A DNA stretch of 64,000 nucleotides, taken from assembly GCA_037414955.1 (NCBI GenBank), contig JBBEWH010000116.1, positions 1-64,000 of the forward strand, read 5' to 3'. The stretch comes from Phytohabitans sp037414955 (lineage in GTDB: Bacteria; Actinomycetota; Actinomycetes; Mycobacteriales; Micromonosporaceae). Below, in pieces: positions 28,165-35,770 of the stretch (positions are counted from its first letter, which is position 1; each line of letters opens with the position of its first letter). Under the pieces are notes generated by a model that worked only from the letters and a program-made list of their open reading frames with translations, was not told the origin of the DNA and did not search any database. The translations under genes were made by a program, and so were the position numbers.

Positions 28165-29196
28165 TTAGAAGAAAGCCTTGGCCGCGCCGAGCAGGCCCTG
28201 CCGCCACGGTTCCCGGCTGGTGCGGCCGGACCGGACCGGCTCCGCCGGCCGCTGCCGCCACCAGGCGTACGCCTGGAGCAACGCCTCCCGGTTGGACAGG
28301 CGCGGCACGAAGCCGAGCCGCCGGCGCGCCTTGTCGGTGCTGACGTAGGAGTCCGCGAGCAGTTTGTGCAGCAGCCTTCCGTACACAGGGGACAGTCGCA
28401 GGCGCCGGAGCAGTTCCAGTGCCGCGAGGGCCGGCCGGGCCGGCACGGACACCACCCGCCGGCCGTGACCGGCGGCGTCCAGGACGGCTTGAAAGTCCTC
28501 CCGCAGCGTGCCGAACTCGGCCGCCGCCACGTTGTAGGTATCGCCGGCGACCGCCGCGTCCGCCTCCAGCACCGTGACAACACAGTCCAGCAGGTCCGAC
28601 ATCGCGCACATCTGGATGCGCACGTCGCCCCGACCCAGTACCGGGAAATGGCGACCCTCGTCGGCCCACTCGAAGAGCATCGCGAACAGCCCCATCCGGC
28701 CGGCGCCGACGAACGTCTTCGGGCGCAGTACGGGCACGCACAGACCGCCGGCGCGGAAGCCCTCGCAGACCTCCTCGGCCGCCACCTTGGCCCGCCCGTA
28801 CGCGTCGACCGGCTCCCGGGGATGCTCCTCCATCGTCGGCACGACGGTCGGCAGGCCGTAGACGGCAGTGGTGGAGACGTGCACCAGCCGGCCCACGCCG
28901 GCCGCCTGTGCGGCCGTGAGCACGGTGCTGGTGCCGTCCACGATCACCGACCGGATCTCGTCCGCCGGATAGCTGGGCAACGCGGCCGCGGTATGCACGA
29001 CCGCGTCGGCGCCCTCGCAGGCCCGCGCCATGACGTCCGGATCACGCACGTCGCCACGGAGGTGGTCCACACCGGACGGCGACTGGCCAGCCGGCCCCAG
29101 GTCGACGCCGCGCACCGCCATGCCGTCCGCGCACAGCCGCCGGACGAGGTGGCTGCCGAGCATACCGTTGCAGCCCGTGACCACCACGCGCATCAC
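28165..29196 (-). CDS. NAD-dependent epimerase/dehydratase (extended SDR)
   Basis: A 343-residue Rossmann enzyme. VVVTGCNGMLGSHLVRRL is the NAD-binding GxxGxxG motif, HVSTTAVYG carries the catalytic Ser/Thr region and DAYGRAKVAAEE the YxxxK pair. It probably oxidises or epimerises a sugar, either a nucleotide sugar or the product of the downstream prenyltransferase. The GTG at 29196 (or ATG three bases later) overlaps the aminotransferase stop; 38 bases separate its stop from the UbiA gene. Substrate unknown. Confidence 0.88.
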   Translation of the reverse strand: MMRVVVTGCNGMLGSHLVRRLCADGMAVRGVDLGPAGQSPSGVDHLRGDVRDPDVMARACEGADAVVHTAAALPSYPADEIRSVIVDGTSTVLTAAQAAGVGRLVHVSTTAVYGLPTVVPTMEEHPREPVDAYGRAKVAAEEVCEGFRAGGLCVPVLRPKTFVGAGRMGLFAMLFEWADEGRHFPVLGRGDVRIQMCAMSDLLDCVVTVLEADAAVAGDTYNVAAAEFGTLREDFQAVLDAAGHGRRVVSVPARPALAALELLRRLRLSPVYGRLLHKLLADSYVSTDKARRRLGFVPRLSNREALLQAYAWWRQRPAEPVRSGRTSREPWRQGLLGAAKAFF

Positions 29197-30623
29197 GTGC
29201 CCGCCACCCGCCCGCCGACCCCCGCCATCTTCTCCCGTACGAAGGCGGTGAGCAGCCGCCGCAAGCCCACCGCCAGGGTGGCCTCCAGCGCGTCAAGGAA
29301 GTACTCCAGCTCGGACCGATCGACGACCAGGGTCGGCGCCACCATCAGCGGGTTCTCCGCGTTGGGGCTGTAGTAGGTCATGATCCGGTGCTGCCGGTAC
29401 AGGTGCGCGATCACCGACAGGGTGATCAGCTTGGTGCGGAATTGCGGGTCACCGGCGAACCCGGGCACCAGCCGGGCGGCCAGGTCGAGCAGCTTCGGGC
29501 CGCCCTCGAGGAACACCCCGTGCAGCGCGCCCGCGCCGGCGACCCGCGCCACCGTGTCCGGGAACGTCTTGCGGATCCGCGCCAGGCCCGGCCCGAGCAC
29601 CGCCTCGATCTCCCGTGCCTTGCCGGGGAAGTCCTCGTCGACCACCGTGTTGACCGCCTCGACGGCGGTGGCGGTCTCCTCGCCGAACCCGTAGTAGGTG
29701 GTGCTGTGCAGGATCACGTCGGCGAGCCGGTCGTACGCCGTGCGGAACACCCGCTCACGGGCGGTGTACCCGGAGATCGACGCCTTGCCGCCGCCGAGCG
29801 ACTTCGAGTATGTGACGATGTCCGGGACCAGGCCCTCGTGGCGTGTGAAATAGAACAGGCTGCCGGTCTTGCCCCAGCCGGTGTAGATCTCGTCGAAGAT
29901 CAGGAGGATTTCCTCGGCGGTGCACAGCTCGCGAAGCTCCCGCAGCGCGCTCTCCGGCCAGTAGCGCATGCTGGAGGCGCTGAACGGCTCGACGAGGATG
30001 GCGTACACGTCGCAGCCGCCGTCGGGCCGGCGGGCGGCGGCCACCGCCTGGCGGACGGCCTCGACGTCGCCGTAGGGATAGACCACGATGCCGGGCAGGC
30101 CGGGGAACCGGAAGTTGTTCTCCGCCGAGCCGGTGAGGCTGCCGGCGCCGAGCGTCTTGCCGTGGAAGCTGATGTCGGCGCGCAGGATCGTGCCGCGCCG
30201 GCCGCCGTGGTACTTGTAGGCCATCTTCACCGCACCCTCGTTCGCCTCGGCGCCCGAGTTCGGGAAGTAGGAGATCGCCAGGTCGCCGGGGAGCAACTGG
30301 GCGATGTTGTGGCTCAGTGCCGCCACGTACGGAGAGAAGAAGGCCTTGTGCACCTCCATCCGCCGCGCCTGCGCGAACCGCTGCCGGGCCTCGAGAATTC
30401 GCGGATGGTTGTGCCCGTGGTTGAGCACCCCGACCCCGCCGGAGAAGTCCAGGACCCGGCTGCCGTCGCGCATGTAGACCCACGGGCCCTCGGCGCGCTC
30501 GACCAGCTCCCGGCCGAACCCGAACGAGCTCATCAGTGACACCTGCGTGCGACTGACGTATCGGCGGTAAAGATCGTGCACCTCACGCGCGGTCAACCGC
30601 TCACAGTCATCGATGCTCATCAT
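29193..30623 (-). CDS. Class III pyridoxal-phosphate aminotransferase
   Basis: A 476-residue aminotransferase. Visible are VYMRDGSRVLDFSGGVGVLN, the cofactor-binding NSGAEANEGAVKMA, LLIFDEIYTGWGKTG with the Asp that holds the pyridine ring, and VTYSKSLGGGKASI with the Schiff-base Lys. The downstream HSTTYYGFGEETATAVEAV replaces the usual STFGGNxxA-type motif, so it is a divergent member. It may aminate a keto-sugar or an amino-acid-like building block made with the next gene. The ATG at 30623 is chosen; a GTG at 30634 is possible. It lies 22 bases after the regulator gene, in the same operon. Confidence 0.87.
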   Translation of the reverse strand: MMSIDDCERLTAREVHDLYRRYVSRTQVSLMSSFGFGRELVERAEGPWVYMRDGSRVLDFSGGVGVLNHGHNHPRILEARQRFAQARRMEVHKAFFSPYVAALSHNIAQLLPGDLAISYFPNSGAEANEGAVKMAYKYHGGRRGTILRADISFHGKTLGAGSLTGSAENNFRFPGLPGIVVYPYGDVEAVRQAVAAARRPDGGCDVYAILVEPFSASSMRYWPESALRELRELCTAEEILLIFDEIYTGWGKTGSLFYFTRHEGLVPDIVTYSKSLGGGKASISGYTARERVFRTAYDRLADVILHSTTYYGFGEETATAVEAVNTVVDEDFPGKAREIEAVLGPGLARIRKTFPDTVARVAGAGALHGVFLEGGPKLLDLAARLVPGFAGDPQFRTKLITLSVIAHLYRQHRIMTYYSPNAENPLMVAPTLVVDRSELEYFLDALEATLAVGLRRLLTAFVREKMAGVGGRVAGT

Positions 30624-30645
30624 CTGTCCGCTCACGTCGCCGAGG

Positions 30646-32523
30646 TTAGTTATCGCCGGCTTGGCGGGGTCTTGGCCCGCTCGGCAAGGCGTCGGCAAGC
30701 CACTGTGGACGGGCCGCCGCCCGCTCCCGCGCGTACGCGCGGGGCAACTCCGCCATCGCGTACGCCCCCGGCCCGGTGCTCTCCAGCAGCTGCGCGTCCA
30801 CCAGACGCTCGAGCAACGCCTCGGTGTCCACAACAGACCTGCTGAGCACCCGGGCCGCGAGCCCGAGGTCGAACCCGGCGTCGCAGGCCACCCCCAAGAT
30901 CGCGAAGGCCGCCGCGGCGGCCCGATCCCCGGGGTGCGGGCCGGCCTCCAGGAGCTGAAGCGACGCGCCCAGGCTCGCCCGGACGCCGGTCCCTTCGAAC
31001 TCCAGGTGATCCAGCCGCCCGGCCGGATCGGCGAGGCGGCGGGCCAGCTCCGCCAACGGCCAGCGGGGCCGGGCCACCAGTCGCGCGGCGACCGCGCACA
31101 GCGCGACCGGCAGGCCTTCGCAGGTACGCACGATAGCGGCGGCCGCCGCCGGCTCGGCCACCACGCGGGCCGCGCCGACCCACCGACCGAGCAGCCCCAG
31201 CGACTCCGACGCGGTCAGCGGCCCCAGCGTGAGGTGGCCGACGTCGCCGAGTCCGACCAGCGGCGCGCGGCTGGTCACCAGCGTCAGACAGCAGGCATCG
31301 CCCGGCAGCAGCGGCCGGACCTGCCCGGCCGTGACGGCGTTGTCCAGCACGAGCAGCATGTGCCGCCCGGCCACCATCGACCGGAACAGCGCCGCCGCCT
31401 CGTCGGGGTCGCTGGGCACCCGGTTGACCGGTACCCCGCAGGCGCGCAGCAGCCGGGCCAACCCCTCGGCCGGTGCCAAGGGCGACGCCCCGGCGACCGA
31501 GCCGCGCAGGTCGAGGTAGAGCTGCCCGTCGCGGGACGCGCGCGCCAGCCGGTGCGCGGCGTGCACCGCGAACGCCGACTTGCCGGTGCCGGCGGCGCCG
31601 TGGATGGCCAGCACGGCCGGCGAGCCGTCCGAACGGTCCGTCGCCGCCCATCTGTCCACCGTGGCCAGTTCGTCGCCCCGGCCGGTGAACCGGGACAGGT
31701 CGGCCGGCAGCTGGCGCAGCGCCGCCGCCGAGGCCGGCGCCGAGACCGCCTCCTCGGGCGCGGGCGCCCGGTCCAGTTCGCCGCGGAGGATCGCCACGTG
31801 TAGCTGGCGCAGCTCCGGACTGGGTTCGACGCCGAGCTGGTCCGCCACGCGCTGCCGGGTGTCGGCATACCACTGGAGCGCCTCCGCCGTACGTCCTACC
31901 GCGCACAGCGCCCGCATCAGGAGTGCCACCAGCGGCTCGGCGTGTGGATGCCCGGCCAGTACCTGAGCCAGCCGATCGACCACCGGCTCCGGATCGCCGA
32001 GCTGTAGCTGTTCGGTGGCCCACGCGGTGATGGCACCGACGAACTGCGACTCGAGGCTGGCCCGGAGGCGGGCGGCCCAGTCGCCACTGGACGTCGGCAG
32101 CGGCGGTCCGCGCCACAGGTCCAGCGCGGCGCGCAGCAGGCTCATCCGGTCTTCCGGACGCGCCGTCCGGCTCGACTTGACCAGCGCTTGGAACCGGTGC
32201 AGGTCGACCTGCTGCGGGTCGACCTCAAGCACGTACCCCACGCCCTGCCGGCTCAGGCTGACCGGTGCGGCGGCGGTCTCGGCGGCGTGCGCGAGCACCC
32301 GGCGCAGGCGGGTCACGTGTGCGTAGAGGGCGCTGCGCGGCGCATCCGGCGCCGCGCTGCCCCATACCCGCTCGGCCAGCGTGTCGATGTGCACCGGGGT
32401 GCCGGCGTCCACCGCCAGGGCCGCCAGCACGATCCTGCGCTGGCGCGGACCGATGTCCAGCAGGCGTCCGCCGGCCTCCACCTCCACCGGGCCCAACACC
32501 CGAAACCGCATCCGTTCCACCAC
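30646..32523 (-). CDS. SARP/BTAD regulator with NB-ARC ATPase domain (AfsR-like)
   Basis: A 625-residue transcription activator. Order: OmpR-type winged helix (residues ~5-95, FRVLGPVEVEAGGRLL), BTAD domain (~100-250, QQVDLHRFQAL...RVADQLGVEPSPEL), then an NB-ARC NTPase with P-loop GAAGTGKSAFAVH and Walker B HMLLVLDNAV. Proteins of this type switch on antibiotic or other specialised clusters. The GTG at 32523 has GGGGAGG six bases upstream; the frame continues further but without such a site. It heads the operon with aminotransferase, epimerase and prenyltransferase and faces the divergent GT2 pair across 206 bases, so it may control both. Confidence 0.92.
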   Translation of the reverse strand: MVERMRFRVLGPVEVEAGGRLLDIGPRQRRIVLAALAVDAGTPVHIDTLAERVWGSAAPDAPRSALYAHVTRLRRVLAHAAETAAAPVSLSRQGVGYVLEVDPQQVDLHRFQALVKSSRTARPEDRMSLLRAALDLWRGPPLPTSSGDWAARLRASLESQFVGAITAWATEQLQLGDPEPVVDRLAQVLAGHPHAEPLVALLMRALCAVGRTAEALQWYADTRQRVADQLGVEPSPELRQLHVAILRGELDRAPAPEEAVSAPASAAALRQLPADLSRFTGRGDELATVDRWAATDRSDGSPAVLAIHGAAGTGKSAFAVHAAHRLARASRDGQLYLDLRGSVAGASPLAPAEGLARLLRACGVPVNRVPSDPDEAAALFRSMVAGRHMLLVLDNAVTAGQVRPLLPGDACCLTLVTSRAPLVGLGDVGHLTLGPLTASESLGLLGRWVGAARVVAEPAAAAAIVRTCEGLPVALCAVAARLVARPRWPLAELARRLADPAGRLDHLEFEGTGVRASLGASLQLLEAGPHPGDRAAAAAFAILGVACDAGFDLGLAARVLSRSVVDTEALLERLVDAQLLESTGPGAYAMAELPRAYARERAAARPQWLADALPSGPRPRQAGDN

Positions 32524-32729
32524 GGGTCGCCTCCCCAGCTCGTCCTCGGGTGTCCGGGACGAGGCTAGGCACGGGCGTTCATCGAACTCGCACAATTCCA
32601 TCCCCGATCGCACCGGCACCGGTGCCTCGGCCTAGTGTGTTGGCTGGAGCGGCGCTCCCGGGCATCGGCGAAACACGCAAGCAAGGTCGCGCCAAGAGCG
32701 CGACAAGCCCGGCCACGTACGGTCACCTC
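32524..32729. promoter_or_regulatory. Divergent promoter region between SARP and GT2 pair
   Basis: This 206-base gap separates the SARP gene and the plus-strand GT2 pair and must hold promoters for both directions. SARP proteins usually bind heptameric direct repeats near -35; I cannot pick a repeat with confidence by eye. Confidence 0.4.
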
Positions 32730-33761
32730 GTGCTCGACAACGACTCGAACGCCCTCGTCTCGGTGATCATCCCGGTCTACAACGGCGTGCGCACACTCGC
32801 GCTATGCCTGCGGTCGGTGGCCGACCAGACGTACGCGCCGTTGGAGGTCATCGTCGTCGACGACGGCAGCACCGACGGCTCGGCGGAGCTGGCGCGGTCG
32901 CTCCGCGTAACGGTGTTTCGTACCCCGGTCAACAGCGGCCAGTCCGTCGCGCGCAACCTCGGCGCGGAGCACGCGCACGGCCGCATCCTCTTCTTCCTCG
33001 ACGCCGATGTCGCCCTCGACCGCGACGCGGTCGAGCTCGCCGTCCGGGCGCTGCACGCCGATCCGCGGGTGGGCGCCATCTGCGGCGTGTACGGCCCCGA
33101 GCCGCTCCTGCCCGCCAGCCGCGCGGCCCGCTACCGCGCGACCCAGCAGTACGTCTGGTTCAACGAGGTGGAGGGGACGATTCCGGGCCTGCACACCGCC
33201 CTCTTCGCGATCCGCGCCGAGGTGTTCCGCGAGATCGGCCCGTTCAACTCCGCGCTGCGCCACACCGAGGACCAGGAGTACGGCTACCGGCTGGCCCAGC
33301 GCTACGACGTGCGCGCGACCACCGCGATCCGCGGCCGGCACGACCACGACGCCACGCTGCGCGCCATCCTGCGAAAGGTGTTCCACCGCACCAACCTGGG
33401 CATGCCGCTCTGGCTGGGCCACCGCACGCTGCCCGGCGGCGCGGCCACCGGCGGCCGGGCGCTGGCCAGCGCGGCCCTCCTGAGTGCGGTCGCGACGCTG
33501 CCGCTGCCGCTGCTGGTCGGCCCGGTCGGCGCCGCAGTACCGGTCGGCCTGGCCGCCGCTGCGGTGGCGCTGGACGCCACGATGTACCGCCACGCCTTCG
33601 CCAGCGGTGGAGCCCGGTTCGGCCTGTACTTCGCCGCGGTGCACACACTGGTCACCCTTACCTCCGCCGTCGCGGCCGGCCTGGGCGTGCTGCGGTACGC
33701 GCTGCTCCGGCTGCGGCCTCGGCCCACCACCGCCACGCCGATCGCCAGGAGCGAGCCATGA
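32730..33761 (+). CDS. GT2-family glycosyltransferase, paralogue B
   Basis: A 343-residue GT-A enzyme: LVSVIIPVYNGVRTLALCLR, VVDDGSTDGSA and FFLDADVALDRDA (DxD). The GRHDHDATLRAILRKVFHR box and C-terminal membrane helices are the same as in paralogue A. HTEDQEYGYRL gives the catalytic ED motif. The GTG at 32730 is the first start before the conserved core; its ribosome site is poor, so the exact start is uncertain. Its stop overlaps the ATG of the next GT2 (ATGA), giving coupled translation. Confidence 0.87.
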   Translation: MLDNDSNALVSVIIPVYNGVRTLALCLRSVADQTYAPLEVIVVDDGSTDGSAELARSLRVTVFRTPVNSGQSVARNLGAEHAHGRILFFLDADVALDRDAVELAVRALHADPRVGAICGVYGPEPLLPASRAARYRATQQYVWFNEVEGTIPGLHTALFAIRAEVFREIGPFNSALRHTEDQEYGYRLAQRYDVRATTAIRGRHDHDATLRAILRKVFHRTNLGMPLWLGHRTLPGGAATGGRALASAALLSAVATLPLPLLVGPVGAAVPVGLAAAAVALDATMYRHAFASGGARFGLYFAAVHTLVTLTSAVAAGLGVLRYALLRLRPRPTTATPIARSEP

Positions 33762-34786
33762 CCAACAGACCACTGGTGTCCGTCGTCGTCCCGCACCACC
33801 ACCGCGGCCAACCGCTGGCCCTGTGCCTGGACGCGCTGGCCGCGCAGACCTACGACCCGATCGAGGTCATCGTGGTGGATGACGCCAGCACCGACGGCTC
33901 CGTGGCGGTGGCCCGGGAACGCGGCGTCACGGTGGTGCGGACCGCCGCCAACGTCGGGCAATCCGCCGCCCGCAACCTCGGCGCGGAGCACGCCCGCGGT
34001 CAGATCCTGTTCTTCCTGGACTCCGACATCGCGCTGGACCCGGACGCGATCGCCCACGCGGTAGCGGCGCTGCGCGCCGATCCCGGGCTGGGCGCCGTCT
34101 GCGGCATCCTGCACCCGGAGCCGCTGATCCCGCGCGGCCTGATGGGGCAGTACCGGGCGTTGCAGATGTACCACTGGTGGATGCCCACCGAGGGACCGAC
34201 CCGCGAGCTGCACGCCGCCCTGCTCGCGGTGCCGGCACCGGTCTTCGCCGACGTCGGACCGTTCGACCCCGCGCTGCGGGACACCGAGGCCGCGGACTAC
34301 CGTACGCGCCTCGTCCAGCGCTACCGGGTCCAGCTCACCGGCACCATCCGCGGCCGGCACGACCACGACCACACCCTCTCGATGGTGTTGGGCAAGGTGT
34401 TCCGGCGGGCGCGGATCAGCGCCATCGAGTGGCGGCGCGGCGAGTTGCCCGGCGACTCGACGTCGCGGGCCTTCTCCGGCGCGCTGGTCACAGCGGCCGC
34501 ACTTGCCGTACCGCTGCCACTGCTGCTGGGCCCAGCCGGTGCCGCGGCCGCGCCGCTGCTGCTGGCCGCCGGGATAACCCTGGACGGCAGGACGTACCGC
34601 GCGGTGTTCGCCCACCGGGGCGTCGCCTTCGGCACCTTCTTCACAACCGTGCACCTGCTGGTCACGCTGACCGGGACCGCCGGCATGGCCGCCGGCGTGC
34701 TGCAGCGGCTCCTCTTCCGGCGCCGTCCCCCTCATGGTCAAGGCGTCCCGGTGGCCGTTGGCACGACGCGAGGGACGCCCGACTGA
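33758..34786 (+). CDS. GT2-family glycosyltransferase, paralogue C
   Basis: A 342-residue enzyme with LVSVVVPHHHRGQPLALCLD, VVDDASTDGSV and FFLDSDIALDPDA. In place of the ED motif it has RDTEAADYRTRL, so the position equivalent to the catalytic Asp is Ala and the activity may differ or be lost. The GRHDHDHTLSMVLGKVFRR box and terminal membrane helices match the other two paralogues. The ATG overlaps the preceding stop and follows AGGAG. The protein tail after the last helix (RRRPPHGQGVPVAVG) is charged and cytoplasmic. Confidence 0.87.
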   Translation: MTNRPLVSVVVPHHHRGQPLALCLDALAAQTYDPIEVIVVDDASTDGSVAVARERGVTVVRTAANVGQSAARNLGAEHARGQILFFLDSDIALDPDAIAHAVAALRADPGLGAVCGILHPEPLIPRGLMGQYRALQMYHWWMPTEGPTRELHAALLAVPAPVFADVGPFDPALRDTEAADYRTRLVQRYRVQLTGTIRGRHDHDHTLSMVLGKVFRRARISAIEWRRGELPGDSTSRAFSGALVTAAALAVPLPLLLGPAGAAAAPLLLAAGITLDGRTYRAVFAHRGVAFGTFFTTVHLLVTLTGTAGMAAGVLQRLLFRRRPPHGQGVPVAVGTTRGTPD

Positions 34787-34927
34787 TCAGTGGGCGAGCC
34801 GCCAAGCCCCGTCATCAACATGACCGACTCAGCAAGGTAAAGAACATGCAAAGTACGCCGCTGGCGTGCCGCGTGCGGCGGTAATCTGTGGCCGTGGCCG
34901 AATGACCGGGAACAAGATGGTTTTCGT

Positions 34928-35770
34928 GTGCTCGGACCGGTGGACGCCGTGGTCGGCGGCGGTGCTGTGCGGTTTGCCCGGCCACAGCACCGGGACCTGC
35001 TGGCGCTCCTGCTGCTGCACGCCAACCGCGCGCTGACTATGGAACAGATCATCGACGGTATGTGGGGCGGTGGCGCACCCGCGACGGCGGTGGCACAGGT
35101 GCAGAATATGGTGTCGGCGATCCGCAAGGCGGTCGCCCGTGGTGCGGCGGCGCTGGCCACGCTTGACCACCGGCGCTCCGGATACACGCTGCGGACCGAG
35201 GCTCGACTCATCGACCTCAATTGCTTCAACGCGCTGGTCGCCGAAGCGCGTGGTGCGGCGACGCCTGAGCTGGCGATCGCTGTGCTGCGGCCGGCGCTCG
35301 CGCTTTGGCGAGGGCGGCCGCTGGCCGACGTACGGGCGGCGTACGTCACGGCCGCGCGGGTGCGCCTGGACGATCAGCGCGCGGCGGCGTTGGAAATCTT
35401 GTTCGACGCCGAACTGGCGGCCGGCGGGCATGCCGAGATCGTGTCCGAGATTTCCGACGCGCTTGCCGCGCACCCGTTTCGGGAGCGCCTAGTGGCCCAG
35501 TTGGTGGTCGCTCTCTACCGCTGCGATCGGCAGGCGGAGGCGCTCGCCGCGTGCCGACGGACGCGGCGAGCGCTCGCCGATGAGCAGGGGCTACAGCCCG
35601 GCCCTACGCTGCGGAAGCTGGAGAGTCTCGTGCTGCGCAACGATCCTGCGCTGGACCTGATGCCGCCCGCGATGGCCCGGTCACCGCGGTGGCGCTGGCA
35701 ACCGGGCGGCCTGGAAGCGCGGTCCTCCGCCGACGGCGAGCAGACCGGGGCCGGTGTCCACAGTGTATAG
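34928..35770 (+). CDS. BTAD-domain (SARP-type) regulator without NTPase domain
   Basis: A 280-residue regulator: winged helix with LTMEQIIDGMWGGGAPATAV, then a BTAD region (residues ~95-240, IDLNCFNALVAEAR...ADEQGLQPGPTLRKLESL). Codons just before the GTG read FRVLGP-like, the usual SARP opening, yet no ATG/GTG/TTG lies upstream in that frame, so the N-terminus may be eroded or the true start unusual. There is no Shine-Dalgarno sequence. Its last 90 bases run opposite to the end of the lectin-like gene. It may regulate the GT2 genes or the RHS operon; target unknown. Confidence 0.7.
   Translation: MLGPVDAVVGGGAVRFARPQHRDLLALLLLHANRALTMEQIIDGMWGGGAPATAVAQVQNMVSAIRKAVARGAAALATLDHRRSGYTLRTEARLIDLNCFNALVAEARGAATPELAIAVLRPALALWRGRPLADVRAAYVTAARVRLDDQRAAALEILFDAELAAGGHAEIVSEISDALAAHPFRERLVAQLVVALYRCDRQAEALAACRRTRRALADEQGLQPGPTLRKLESLVLRNDPALDLMPPAMARSPRWRWQPGGLEARSSADGEQTGAGVHSV

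Noticed and set aside
28127..28741. Extension of the UbiA gene upstream of the GTG at 28126
   Set aside because: The extension lies opposite conserved frames of the epimerase and lacks homology; GGAGGTGGGAA marks the real start.
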